Part shown: positions 35,741 to 44,430 of the stretch, in pieces
Layout of the letters: each line of letters opens with the position of its first letter
How positions within the stretch are numbered: position 1 is the first letter of the stretch
Assembly (NCBI GenBank): GCA_025153445.1
Contig: JANZNS010000009.1
Span: 89,299 to 153,298 of the forward strand
Reading direction: 5' to 3'
DNA: 64,000 nt
From: Marinobacter sp. BGYM27
GTDB lineage: Bacteria; Pseudomonadota; Gammaproteobacteria; Pseudomonadales; Oleiphilaceae
The notes under the pieces: generated by a model
Databases searched by the model: none
What the model was told of the DNA's origin: nothing
The model's input: the letters and a program-made list of their open reading frames with translations, nothing else
Translations under genes and position numbers: made by a program

Positions 35741-36637
35741 TCATTTCTCCTTGCCGAAGAGCCCGGCGGGCCGGAACAGTAACACCAGCACCATCAGGAA
35801 AAAGATGACAGTACTTGCCGCAGGGGGGTAGATCACTTTGGTCAGCCCCTCAACCAGCCCCAGTGCGAGGCCGGACAGGATGGCGCCCATTATCGACCCC
35901 ATGCCGCCGATCACCACCACCGCGAAGACCACGATAATCAGGTCCGCCCCCATCAGCGGGCTGACGGAATAGATCGGCGCGGCCAGCACGCCAGCAAGGC
36001 CGGCCAGTGCGCAGCCAAAACCAAAGGTCAGGGTGATCATCAACGGTACATTGAGGCCAAATGCCTGGGTCAACTGCGGGTTTTCAACCCCGGCCCTAAG
36101 CCGTGACCCCAGCCGCGTGTGTTCGATCACATACCAGGTGGCAAAGCACACCACGATCGAGAACACGATGGCGAACAGGCGATAAGTAGGGAAGTACATG
36201 AAGCCGAGGTTCAGCACCCCGCTCAGAGACTCCGGCTGGCCCGGGTAAGGCGTACCGGAGACATTGAAATAGTTGGAAAACAGCCCCTGCAGAATCAGCG
36301 TAATGCCGAAGGTGAGCAGCAGGCCGTAGATATGATCCAGTTCGTAGAGCCGTTTCAGCATGGTGCGTTCGATTATCACGCCCAGTATGCCTACAAACAG
36401 GGGCGCTACAATCAGCGAGGGCCAGAACCCGATCTCCATACTGATGCCAAACCACTCTTCGAGCATCGAGTAACCGATGAGTGCGATAAAGGCGCCCAAC
36501 ATATACATCGCGCCATGGGCGAAATTGATAATGTTGAGCAGCCCGAAGATGACCGCCAGACCAAGGCTCAACATGGCGTAGAACACCCCCACGTTGAGCC
36601 CCAGCAATGCCTGAGCCATGATCACCTGTGTCGACAC
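35741..36637 (-). CDS. livH: branched-chain amino acid ABC transporter permease LivH type
   Basis: Inner-membrane permease, 298 residues. Starts with GTG preceded by AGGAG 8 nt upstream. Family motifs are GLNVGVFYAMLSLGLAVIFG and LLNIINFAHGAMYMLGAF near the N-terminus, and ENPQLTQAFGLNV in the coupling region. It pairs with LivM as the translocation pore. The preceding gene encodes the binding protein, 59 bp upstream. Confidence 0.93.
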   Translation of the reverse strand: MSTQVIMAQALLGLNVGVFYAMLSLGLAVIFGLLNIINFAHGAMYMLGAFIALIGYSMLEEWFGISMEIGFWPSLIVAPLFVGILGVIIERTMLKRLYELDHIYGLLLTFGITLILQGLFSNYFNVSGTPYPGQPESLSGVLNLGFMYFPTYRLFAIVFSIVVCFATWYVIEHTRLGSRLRAGVENPQLTQAFGLNVPLMITLTFGFGCALAGLAGVLAAPIYSVSPLMGADLIIVVFAVVVIGGMGSIMGAILSGLALGLVEGLTKVIYPPAASTVIFFLMVLVLLFRPAGLFGKEK

Positions 36638-36696
36638 GTCTGTTACTCCTTCACTCTGCCCGAAAAGCGGTTATGGTTTGGTGATATCCGGCGTAC

Positions 36697-37947
36697 TTAC
36701 TTGGCCAGAGCGCAAGCACTCTCAGCCAACGGGATGTAGGCATCCTTGGCCGGAATTTTTGATACCACGTTGAGCAGATCCCACTCTTCCTTGGACTCGC
36801 CCGGCTTCTTGGCCTCAACCAGATACATGTCGTGCAGCATCAGACCGTTGGACAGGATTTCGCCGTTCTTGACGAACATGTCGTTCAGTTTCATCTCGCC
36901 AAGTTGTTTGCGCACAGCATCAGAGTCATCCGTGCCTGCAGCCTTGACGGCGGCCAGGTAATTGCTGACAGAGGAATAGACCCCCGCCTGAACCATCGTT
37001 GGCATGGCGCCATGGCGTTTGAAGAACTCACGCGACCACTTTTCAGCCTCGTCGTCCTGGTTCCAGACAAAGGCAGTCGTGAACTGAAGGCCTTGTGCGA
37101 TATCCAGGCCCATGCTCTGGATGTCGGTAATGAACACCAGCATACCCGCCAGTTTCTGACCGCTCTGGACGATCTGGAACTGGTTCGCCTGTTTGATGGC
37201 ATTGACCGTATCCTGACCGGCGTTGGCCAGACCAATCACGTCAGCGCCGGACGACTGCGCCTGCAGCAGGTAAGAGGAAAAATCATTGGTGCCCAGCGGC
37301 GCGTTGACGTTACCAACGACTTCGCCTCCCAGATCCTTGACGACTTTCGAGGTGTTGTCCTGCAGGGAGTGACCGAAGGCATAGTCGGCGGTAATAAAGA
37401 ACCACTTCTTGCCCCCGTTATTCACGATGGCCGTGGCAGTGCCGACCGGCAGGGCGTGAGTGTCATACACGTAGTGAATGCCGTATTTTGAGCACTGTTC
37501 CTCGGTGAGCGCTGTGGTGCCGGCGCCGGTGTTCATGGTGATGGTTTTCTTGTCTGACGCGAGCCCCTGAACGGCCAGCCCGACCGATGAGTTATCCAGC
37601 GCCGTAATCATGTCTACCTGTTTGGAATCGATCCATTCCCGGGCGGTGCTGGCGCCTATATCCGGCTTGTTCTGGTGGTCGGCCGAGATGATCTCGATAT
37701 TCTTGCCCAGTACCTTGCCACCGAAATCCTCGATCGCCATCTTGGCGGCGATAACCGCGCCGGGGCCTTCCAGTGATTTGTAAACGCCGGACATATCACT
37801 CAGTACGCCGATCTTGACCTTGTCATCCGAGAGTTTGCCATCGGCAGCGAACGCCGGCGCAGCGGCGAGGCTAAGCAGGCTGACGGCGCCGACGATACCC
37901 TTGAGTGTGTGTTTGATATTCAGATTGAGATGAGTTTCGTTGAACAT
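36697..37947 (-). CDS. Liv-type ABC transporter substrate-binding protein
   Basis: Periplasmic receptor of 416 residues. A signal peptide of about 34 residues ends AAAPAFAADG. The mature protein shows the type I binding fold: KIGVLSDMSGVYKSLEGPG, the Ser/Thr-rich VGLAVQGLASDKKTITMNTG ligand loop, and WFFITADYAFGHSLQ. It is closest in appearance to the large family of ABC receptors often annotated as amino-acid, amide or aromatic-acid binders, so specificity is open. It lies between livF and livH. Confidence 0.9.
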   Translation of the reverse strand: MFNETHLNLNIKHTLKGIVGAVSLLSLAAAPAFAADGKLSDDKVKIGVLSDMSGVYKSLEGPGAVIAAKMAIEDFGGKVLGKNIEIISADHQNKPDIGASTAREWIDSKQVDMITALDNSSVGLAVQGLASDKKTITMNTGAGTTALTEEQCSKYGIHYVYDTHALPVGTATAIVNNGGKKWFFITADYAFGHSLQDNTSKVVKDLGGEVVGNVNAPLGTNDFSSYLLQAQSSGADVIGLANAGQDTVNAIKQANQFQIVQSGQKLAGMLVFITDIQSMGLDIAQGLQFTTAFVWNQDDEAEKWSREFFKRHGAMPTMVQAGVYSSVSNYLAAVKAAGTDDSDAVRKQLGEMKLNDMFVKNGEILSNGLMLHDMYLVEAKKPGESKEEWDLLNVVSKIPAKDAYIPLAESACALAK

Positions 37948-38036
37948 GTTCCTTGCCCCTTATTGTTTTTGATTTCCGGTTTGGTTCTACTTGCCAATCA
38001 AAGTCTCAGCTTACGAGCGGAATGCTGCACGCCGGA

Positions 38037-38762
38037 TCAGACGCTCAGGTACTTGTTCAGCAGCTCTCGTTTTTCCTCAAGTTCTGAGGCTTCAATCTGT
38101 TCCACCACACAGCCATGCTCGATCACGTAATGGCGATCGGCCAGCGGCGCAGCGAAATGAAAATTCTGTTCTACCAGCACGATGGTGTAGCCCTTGTCCC
38201 GCAATTTGCGGATAACCGCATCCAGCGATTTCAGTACCACCGGGGCCAGGCCCTCGGTAATCTCATCCAGTAACAGCAGTGTCGCGCCCGTTCGCAGAAT
38301 GCGGGCGATCGCCAGCATCTGTTGTTCGCCGCCTGACAGTTTCGAACCCTGACTTGCACGCCGCTCCTTGAGGTGCGGAAACATCTCGTAGATCTCGTCG
38401 ATGGACATGCCGCCTTCGGCCAGCTTTGGGGGCAGGGCAAGGTTCTCATCCACATTCAGACTGGCGTAGATGCCGCGTTCTTCCGGGCAGTAACCGAGCC
38501 GGCCGGCATGGGCAATCTTGTGGGTGGCCATGTTGATCACTTCAGTGCCGTGCACCTTGATCGATCCGGTGCGCGCCCCGACCAGCCCGAGAATGGCTTT
38601 CAAGGTAGTGGTACGTCCCGACCCGTTGCGGCCCAGCAAGGTGATCACTTCACCTTCGCGTACCGTCAGGTTCATCCCGTGCAAAACGTGGGACTCGCCA
38701 TACCAGGCATGCAGGTTTTCAATTTTAAGGAGTTCCGGCCCGCTCGCGTGGTTACTCGGCAT
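38037..38762 (-). CDS. livF: branched-chain amino acid ABC transporter ATPase LivF type
   Basis: Cytoplasmic ATPase subunit, 241 residues. Walker A reads GRNGSGRTT (the usual GKT lysine is replaced by arginine: S-G-R-T), an unusual change at the phosphate-binding lysine. Signature LSGGEQQML, Walker B LLLDEITEGLAP and the H-loop region VLVEQNFHFA are intact. The start overlaps the livG stop by 11 bp. The Lys-to-Arg change may reduce ATP hydrolysis, leaving LivG as the main active site (inference). Confidence 0.92.
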   Translation of the reverse strand: MPSNHASGPELLKIENLHAWYGESHVLHGMNLTVREGEVITLLGRNGSGRTTTLKAILGLVGARTGSIKVHGTEVINMATHKIAHAGRLGYCPEERGIYASLNVDENLALPPKLAEGGMSIDEIYEMFPHLKERRASQGSKLSGGEQQMLAIARILRTGATLLLLDEITEGLAPVVLKSLDAVIRKLRDKGYTIVLVEQNFHFAAPLADRHYVIEHGCVVEQIEASELEEKRELLNKYLSV

Positions 38763-39561
38763 CGGTTGTCCCCATATAAGCTTCCATAACGGCAGGATTT
38801 TGCGACACCGCGTCGTAATTACCTTCGGCCAGTACTTCGCCCCTGTTCAACACGGTGATGGTGTCAGCCAGGGATGACACAACATTGAGGTTGTGCTCTA
38901 CCATCACGATCGTGCGGCCCTTGACGACTTTGCCGATCAGCTCGGTGACCGAGCCCACGTCTTCTGCTCCCATTCCCTGAGTCGGTTCGTCGAGGAGCAT
39001 CAGTTTGGGTTCAAGGGCGATGGTGGTGGCGATTTCCAGCGCGCGTTTACGCCCGTAGGCCAGCTCGACGGCCTTGGTTTCGGCAAATGCCCCCAGGCCA
39101 ACCTGTTCCAGGAGGTCTTGCGCCCGCTCATCCAATTGATTCAGCACCCTGGTTGAACGCCAGAACTGATACGACACGCCGAGCTTGCGCTGCAAGGCGA
39201 TGCGCACGTTATCCCGGGCGCTCAGATGGGGGAAAACCGCTGAAATCTGGAACGAACGGATCACGCCGCTCTGGGCAATATCGGCAGGTTTGCGGCGGGT
39301 GATATCGGTGCCATTGAATACAATGCTGCCGGCACTGGGCGTGAGAAATTTGGTCAGCAGATTGAAAAAGGTGGTTTTGCCGGCACCATTGGGGCCGATC
39401 AGAGCGTGGATATGGCCTTCCTGAACACGCAGGTTGACGTCCTTAACCGCGGTAAAGCCTTTGAAGTCCTTGGTCAGGCCCCGGGTTTCGAGCATCCAGG
39501 ACGCTTGCGGGTTTCCGTTTTCTGCATGGTCTTCAGAACGCACGCCATTCAAGTCGCTCAC
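38752..39561 (-). CDS. livG: branched-chain amino acid ABC transporter ATPase LivG type
   Basis: Cytoplasmic ATPase subunit, 269 residues, first gene of the operon. Walker A GPNGAGKTT is intact, unlike in LivF. ELAYGRKRALEIATTIA forms the family-typical signature (AYGRKR instead of LSGGQ), and Walker B LMLLDEPTQGMG follows. The start is GTG 39561; the N-terminal 25 residues before ASWMLETRGLTKDF are not conserved, so a start closer to WMLETRG is conceivable. Confidence 0.92.
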   Translation of the reverse strand: MSDLNGVRSEDHAENGNPQASWMLETRGLTKDFKGFTAVKDVNLRVQEGHIHALIGPNGAGKTTFFNLLTKFLTPSAGSIVFNGTDITRRKPADIAQSGVIRSFQISAVFPHLSARDNVRIALQRKLGVSYQFWRSTRVLNQLDERAQDLLEQVGLGAFAETKAVELAYGRKRALEIATTIALEPKLMLLDEPTQGMGAEDVGSVTELIGKVVKGRTIVMVEHNLNVVSSLADTITVLNRGEVLAEGNYDAVSQNPAVMEAYMGTTDAE

Positions 39562-39906
39562 TACAAAGGACCTCGGTCAATGCGACCTGAGCGCGGGAGG
39601 GAGGTCCTGCTCAAGTCATTATTATTGTTAGTAAAAGCGGGTGTTACTGAACCGGGCTGATCTCTGCAGCGAAACGTCTGACAGCGTCCTGTGCTGTGCG
39701 GGTCAGTCATCAGTTATGGTGCCGAAGATGATTTCTGTCAAGAATGCACACTTAGACGTTTTGCTAAGACGCCGGTTGCAGAAGCTGGCGTGACCTGACC
39801 TCGCCTGTGCCCGGATGCCTGTGCCTGTTGTTTGTCCGGAATACCGTGCCATCTGGTATTATCGCCGCCTGATATGCTTCCACCTCCATTCGGCCAGGAA
39901 AGACCC
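39562..39906. other. intergenic region between divergent livG and PhnA-like genes
   Basis: 345 bp without a credible gene. It holds an inverted repeat AGGACCT/AGGTCCT (39567-39573, 39602-39608) close to the livG start and a small dyad CTTAG-N8-CTAAG (39751-39768). Both could be regulatory, but neither matches an operator I recognise. AGGAAA precedes the PhnA-like start. Confidence 0.4.
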
Positions 39907-40485
39907 ATGACCCCTGAACAGACCCTCCATGCCCGCAGTGAATCCAAGTGTGAACTGTGCGGTGCCTTTGACGGCCTGGTGGTGTACCCGGTACCGCCGG
40001 ATTCTGACGGCAGCGCTGATCAGAGCATCCTGATCTGTGCAACCTGCAACGGGCAGATCGAAAACCCGGAGACGGTTGAGGTGAATCATTGGCGCTGCCT
40101 GAACGAAAGCATGTGGACGCCGGTGCCGGCAGTGCAGGTGGTCGCCTGGCGTATGCTGACCCGCCTGAGCGCCGAGGGCTGGCCGCAGGAATTGCTCGAC
40201 ATGTTGTTTCTGGATCAGGAAACCCAGGCCTGGGCAGAAGAGGGCATCGCGACAGCCAGCGAAGATGCCATTGTTCATCGCGATTGCAACGGCGTTGTGC
40301 TGGCCGCCGGTGATTCGGTTACGCTGACCAAAGATCTGAACGTCAAAGGTTCCAGCCTCACAGCCAAGCGCGGTACTCCGGTACGCAATATTCGGTTGGT
40401 TCAGGATAACGCCGAGCAAATTGAAGGGCGGGTAGAGGGCCAGCAGATTGTTATCCTGACGCAGTTCGTCAAGAAAAATGGCTAG
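39907..40485 (+). CDS. PhnA/YjdM-like zinc-ribbon protein
   Basis: 192-residue cytoplasmic protein. Start ATG 39907 follows AGGAAA. Residues 15-47 form a zinc ribbon: CELC at 15-18 and CATC at 44-47. The C-terminal PhnA domain has DSVTLTKDLNVKGSSLTAKR and ends in a beta-barrel-like segment. E. coli YjdM is about 111 residues; this protein has an extra middle region of about 70 residues rich in Trp and acidic residues. Despite the name there is no phosphonate gene nearby, and YjdM itself is not a C-P hydrolase. Ends 3 bp from the convergent CHASE2 gene. Confidence 0.85.
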   Translation: MTPEQTLHARSESKCELCGAFDGLVVYPVPPDSDGSADQSILICATCNGQIENPETVEVNHWRCLNESMWTPVPAVQVVAWRMLTRLSAEGWPQELLDMLFLDQETQAWAEEGIATASEDAIVHRDCNGVVLAAGDSVTLTKDLNVKGSSLTAKRGTPVRNIRLVQDNAEQIEGRVEGQQIVILTQFVKKNG

Positions 40486-40488
40486 AGC

Positions 40489-43233
40489 CTAGCGGGCTGG
40501 CCATTTGGCCAGCCACTGATCGAACTGCTCCAGCGGCATCGGGCGGGCGTAATGGTAACCCTGCACCAGATCACAGCCTGCCTGTTTCAGAAACGCTTCG
40601 TCGCTCTGGGTTTCAACGCCTTCTGCCACAACCTTCAAGCCCAAATCGTGAGCCATGTTAATGGTCGAGCGAACGATCACCTGATTGGCCGGTGCTGTCT
40701 GGATATTTGAGACAAAGGATTTGTCGATTTTCAGTACCGAGGCATTCAGGTCCTGAAGATAGGACAATGATGAATAGCCCGTGCCATAGTCATCGATTGC
40801 CAGGGTTGCGCCGCTTTCAATCAATTCCCTCACCAGCTCCAGTGCCAGCATTTCGTTACCCAGCAGTGCTGTTTCCGTGATTTCGAATTCAACCTGAAAA
40901 TAGCCTTTGCGGGCCCGCAACAGCTCTTTGAGGCCGGCGAAGAAGTTCCGGTCGTGAAACAGTCGGGCCGACAGGTTGATGGCAATCTGGCGCGGGCGCG
41001 CCAGCCGTTCCCACTCTGATTCCTGCTCAAGAATGGTATCCACCACCCAACGCGTAAGCGGAACGATCTGACGTGAGTTTTCGGCGACCTCAATCAGCGT
41101 CGTAACCGGCACGAATTCCCGGTCGTTCGATGGCCATCTGAGAAGCGCTTCGCTGCCCACCGGGTGCAGCGTATCCAGTGTCAGTTTGGGCTGGTAGAAC
41201 AGTTCGAATGCGTTGTTCCGGATGTGCGTGCGTATGGCCGGCACCATCTCCAGTCGGCGGACTGCGGCCTTGCCGTCAGCCTCGTTATAACAGCGCACCG
41301 CCACGCCTTCGGACTTGCCCATGCGCATGGCATCGGCCGATTGCCTCAGCAGCCGTTCCGCCATATCGGGTGCCGGCGCTTCGCTCTGGCTATCACCAGT
41401 CTCAACCGGTTCTGCCACACCGAGCGTGCCGGATATCTGAATGCTGTAATCGCCGCCATCAGCCGCAAACGGTGCCTCAAGTATCGTCAGCAGATGTTCG
41501 CAGAATTGTCGCCCTCCACCGGCAAAGCGCAGTCCGCAAAGCCATATCGCGAAGCCATCGCCGCCAATCCGCGCACTATAGCCAAGCTGGCCGATCTGCC
41601 CCTGAATGCGCTCTGCGACGGCGGTAAGCAAACGGTCCCCGGCCTGATGGCCATATGCATCATTCACTTCCTTGAAGTAATCCAGATCGAGCGAAATCAG
41701 GCAGCCGGTTGGTTGGTGTTTCAGGCTGTCATTTACGTGCCCGAAAAAGGCGGAACGATTCAGCAGGCCGGTCAGGGTGTCGTGGGTGGCCCGGTAGGCC
41801 AGCTCCTTTTCGCGGGCAAGACGCTCTCGAAGGTCACGCAGCACAATCGTAAAGACCGGATCTGACGACAGGTCGAGCCGGCTGATGGTCGCTTCCACCG
41901 GAATCGCCGTGCCTTTCTGATTCAAAATCGTTGTGTCGAAAGGCTTGAGCGGGAGGTTAAACAAGCCTTTCTTTGCATCCGGTAGTCGCTGGTCAAGCGG
42001 TGTGCCCATGAGCGCGCTTTCCGGTATTTCACACAGCATCTGAAAGGCTTTGTTGGCGCGGGTGATGGTGCCGTTCTGATCGGTGCACAGGATGTAATCA
42101 TTGGTTGTTGTCACAATCCGGTCCAGCAGCGCCTCGTTATCACGCAGGGAAACCTGCAGCCAGAGACGTTCCAGTGTTGCTGTGTCGAGCTTGGCCAGGC
42201 AGATCGCCACATAGACCATCGTGCTCAGGAGCACCGGTTTGAAAACATCGATCAGAAGATGCGCTTTGGCGTAGGCAACCAGAAACAGGCACAGCCATAT
42301 GGATGCGGCTATCGCCAGCCCCTGCAGACTGCGATACCAGCTCCATTTGTTGAAAAGCAGCGCGGATAGCATCCAGAAAATTACCAGCACGATACCTGAC
42401 ACAAGCTCACTGAGCTGGAATAAACCACCCTGGCGCAGGGTTTGGGTGCCTAACGCCTGAATCACAACGCCGGGCAGAACCTTGTGTATCGGCGTTGCCA
42501 GATTGTCACCGAGCTCAATGGCAGTTGAGCCGATCATGACGTCCTTGCCCTTCAGTTTGCGCGGGGGCACCTTGTCATTCAGCACGTCGATCAGGCTGAT
42601 ATAGTCGAATGACTGTGGCGAAATGCTGTAGTCGATCCAGGTTGCCGTGTCGGACTGATTGGCCAGTGCGTTCCAGACGCCAGGATAGAAAGCGCCGTCC
42701 CAGCTGAAACCGGCGGACAGAAAGCGGACCAGGCCGTCAGAATCGGGGTACATGTTGACGGAGACCAGCTCGGCATTGCGGGCAAGCGCCGGCATCGGCT
42801 GCCGCAACATCAGTTCGGTATCATTCTGGGAACGACGTTGAACGAATACCGGCAACTTGACCGGTACGCTGGGGGGCAGGGCGTTGATGGCGTTTGCCAA
42901 GCGGGCATCATCTGCCGGGTTTGAGCGCGCGCTGAAATCCACATCGATCATCAGCGAGCGGATACCTGCGTCGCCCAGTGCTGCAATAGCACGAGCGTAG
43001 ACGTCGCGGGGCCACGGCCAGCGCCCGATCGCATCAATACTGGAGGAATCAATCTCTACAATAACCAGGTCGCTTGGGACCTCACTCATAATAACCGCAA
43101 TGATGCGGTCGCGGATGCCCGCCTCCGGGCGATCCAGGTTGCCGGTCCAGGACAGCAACAGGTAAAAGCTCCCCGCGAGGATGATAGCCAGCAGCGTTTT
43201 ACCTGAGTGATTGGCACTAAAGCGTTTTAACAT
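40489..43233 (-). CDS. CHASE2-PAS-GGDEF-EAL membrane protein (cyclic-di-GMP turnover)
   Basis: 914 residues. An N-terminal membrane helix (about 12-30) precedes a periplasmic CHASE2 sensor (about 30-285, with VIVEIDSSSIDAIGRWPWPR and GKDVMIGSTAIELGD). Three transmembrane helices at about 285-355 follow, then PAS (365-470), GGDEF (485-640) and EAL (665-905). The GGDEF loop reads GGDGF (557-561), so cyclase activity is doubtful. The EAL side looks intact: E695-A-L, EITETALL, IDDYGTGYSSL, KIDKSF and VVAEGVET. It is therefore probably a phosphodiesterase controlled by a periplasmic signal (inference). It lies 29 bp after the FecR-domain gene, same direction, likely one operon. Confidence 0.93.
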   Translation of the reverse strand: MLKRFSANHSGKTLLAIILAGSFYLLLSWTGNLDRPEAGIRDRIIAVIMSEVPSDLVIVEIDSSSIDAIGRWPWPRDVYARAIAALGDAGIRSLMIDVDFSARSNPADDARLANAINALPPSVPVKLPVFVQRRSQNDTELMLRQPMPALARNAELVSVNMYPDSDGLVRFLSAGFSWDGAFYPGVWNALANQSDTATWIDYSISPQSFDYISLIDVLNDKVPPRKLKGKDVMIGSTAIELGDNLATPIHKVLPGVVIQALGTQTLRQGGLFQLSELVSGIVLVIFWMLSALLFNKWSWYRSLQGLAIAASIWLCLFLVAYAKAHLLIDVFKPVLLSTMVYVAICLAKLDTATLERLWLQVSLRDNEALLDRIVTTTNDYILCTDQNGTITRANKAFQMLCEIPESALMGTPLDQRLPDAKKGLFNLPLKPFDTTILNQKGTAIPVEATISRLDLSSDPVFTIVLRDLRERLAREKELAYRATHDTLTGLLNRSAFFGHVNDSLKHQPTGCLISLDLDYFKEVNDAYGHQAGDRLLTAVAERIQGQIGQLGYSARIGGDGFAIWLCGLRFAGGGRQFCEHLLTILEAPFAADGGDYSIQISGTLGVAEPVETGDSQSEAPAPDMAERLLRQSADAMRMGKSEGVAVRCYNEADGKAAVRRLEMVPAIRTHIRNNAFELFYQPKLTLDTLHPVGSEALLRWPSNDREFVPVTTLIEVAENSRQIVPLTRWVVDTILEQESEWERLARPRQIAINLSARLFHDRNFFAGLKELLRARKGYFQVEFEITETALLGNEMLALELVRELIESGATLAIDDYGTGYSSLSYLQDLNASVLKIDKSFVSNIQTAPANQVIVRSTINMAHDLGLKVVAEGVETQSDEAFLKQAGCDLVQGYHYARPMPLEQFDQWLAKWPAR

Positions 43234-43262
43234 GCCCGCTCTGGGTGCTTGAGGAACCCGTA

Positions 43263-44312
43263 TTAGTCATCGTGCTTGTCGTGACCTTTGCCTTTTCCTT
43301 TGTCATGACCAAAGCCGTATGCGTTGCCGTTATTGGTTTTGTCTTTTTTATCTTTTTTGTCTTTGCCGCTGTCGTCACCGCCGAAGTCCATATCGTCGTC
43401 GGAGCCGTCATCACCCCCGCCATTACCGATACTGTCGCCGCCGTTTCCAGTGTTACCGCCATTGTCGGTGTTGCCACCGCCGTTGCCGGTACTGCCACCG
43501 CCACCGCCGTTACCACCGCCTGAATTAGCATTGCCTGCGTTGCCACCGTCATCGCTGCCCGGGCTGCCACCATTGTCACCGGCGGTATCCGCTTCGACCT
43601 GCTGCTGGGTGGCGACTTCCGTCATGGTGTCCAGGGCAGAGCTGAAATCGTTGGCGGCTGCGTTGCCCTCTACCACTTCGCCCGGGGCTGCGGCAGCAGG
43701 CATGCCTTCACTGCGGCTTGAAGTCTTTGAAGGGGTTTGCTTGAACGACTTTACGCCGGCCTGGGAAGCACCTGCACCGGCGATCTCTCCCGGTGCCAGC
43801 ATCTGGGTTTCACCGGACGCCAGATCCTCAATTTCCAGCGAACCCTCGGTCAGCGTGACCAGGCTGGAGGTGTCATTGGACACAATGACAAAACGCGTTC
43901 CTTTAACGGTGGAGACCAGAAAGGGCGTTTCAACACTGAACTGATCCGGTTGCCGCTCGATGGTGTAGAACACAGTGCCAAACCACTGCTTGATTCGGGT
44001 GATCAGACCTTTCGGTTCACGATTGCCGGCTTTCAGGGAAATCTGCGATCCGCTTTTCAATTCAAATTTGGAGCCTGACTGCACCAGCACGGCTTCCGAA
44101 TTGGCGGAGGTCTTGATGTCTGCCGGCGCAGGCAGAACCATGCCCGCGCTAACGGTTTGCCAGCTATCACCCGGATTGACACGGAACTGTACGGTGCCCG
44201 AAAGTGATTCAACGCGAACCGGTTCGTCAGCAAGAGTCGCCGCACTGATGAGCATCATGGCTGCGAATGCGAGCCCCAAAAGTGCTTTACTGCCAACAAT
44301 GTATCTCATCAT
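43263..44312 (-). CDS. FecR-domain secreted protein with Gly/Asn/Asp-rich tail
   Basis: 349 residues from ATG 44312, set by GGAG eight nt upstream; the frame is open 15 codons further. A signal peptide runs to about LADEP. The FecR domain occupies about 30-170 (SLSGTVQFRVNPGDSWQTV; VSTVKGTRFVIVSNDTSSL; LTEGSLEIEDLASGE). The C-terminal 105 residues are low-complexity: Gly/Asn/Asp/Ser repeats, then Lys/Asp and His/Gly/Lys clusters (GKDKKDKKDK, GHDKGKGKGHDKHDD). Here FecR is a free periplasmic protein, not the iron-siderophore anti-sigma factor, since no sigma factor or TonB receptor is adjacent. The operon with CHASE2 suggests it helps that sensor (inference). Confidence 0.85.
   Translation of the reverse strand: MMRYIVGSKALLGLAFAAMMLISAATLADEPVRVESLSGTVQFRVNPGDSWQTVSAGMVLPAPADIKTSANSEAVLVQSGSKFELKSGSQISLKAGNREPKGLITRIKQWFGTVFYTIERQPDQFSVETPFLVSTVKGTRFVIVSNDTSSLVTLTEGSLEIEDLASGETQMLAPGEIAGAGASQAGVKSFKQTPSKTSSRSEGMPAAAAPGEVVEGNAAANDFSSALDTMTEVATQQQVEADTAGDNGGSPGSDDGGNAGNANSGGGNGGGGGSTGNGGGNTDNGGNTGNGGDSIGNGGGDDGSDDDMDFGGDDSGKDKKDKKDKTNNGNAYGFGHDKGKGKGHDKHDD
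43266..43585 (-). repeat. low-complexity coding repeat in the FecR-domain gene
   Basis: Short degenerate repeats of GGN/GNGG/TGNGG/DNGG codons, read on the minus strand, encode the Gly-Asn-Asp tail. A Lys/Asp-rich and then His-rich stretch ends it. Such tracts can vary in length by slippage. Confidence 0.75.
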
Positions 44313-44430
44313 GTGATGGACTCCAGGAACGCCGGTGCTCAATTTTTCGTTTTTCAAACAAATTTTAACAACGTTACCGGCACTATGCCGCTAGTCTGAC
44401 ACCATAATAAACCGCCACGTGACGAGTTCC

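Noticed and set aside
39907..40485. Phosphonate-degradation role for the PhnA-like gene
   Set aside because: The family name is historical; no phosphonate catabolism genes lie nearby and the family is not a phosphonate hydrolase.
43263..44312. FecIRA-type iron-citrate signalling
   Set aside because: There is no sigma factor and no TonB-dependent receptor adjacent; the FecR domain is in a signal-peptide-bearing free protein with no anti-sigma region.
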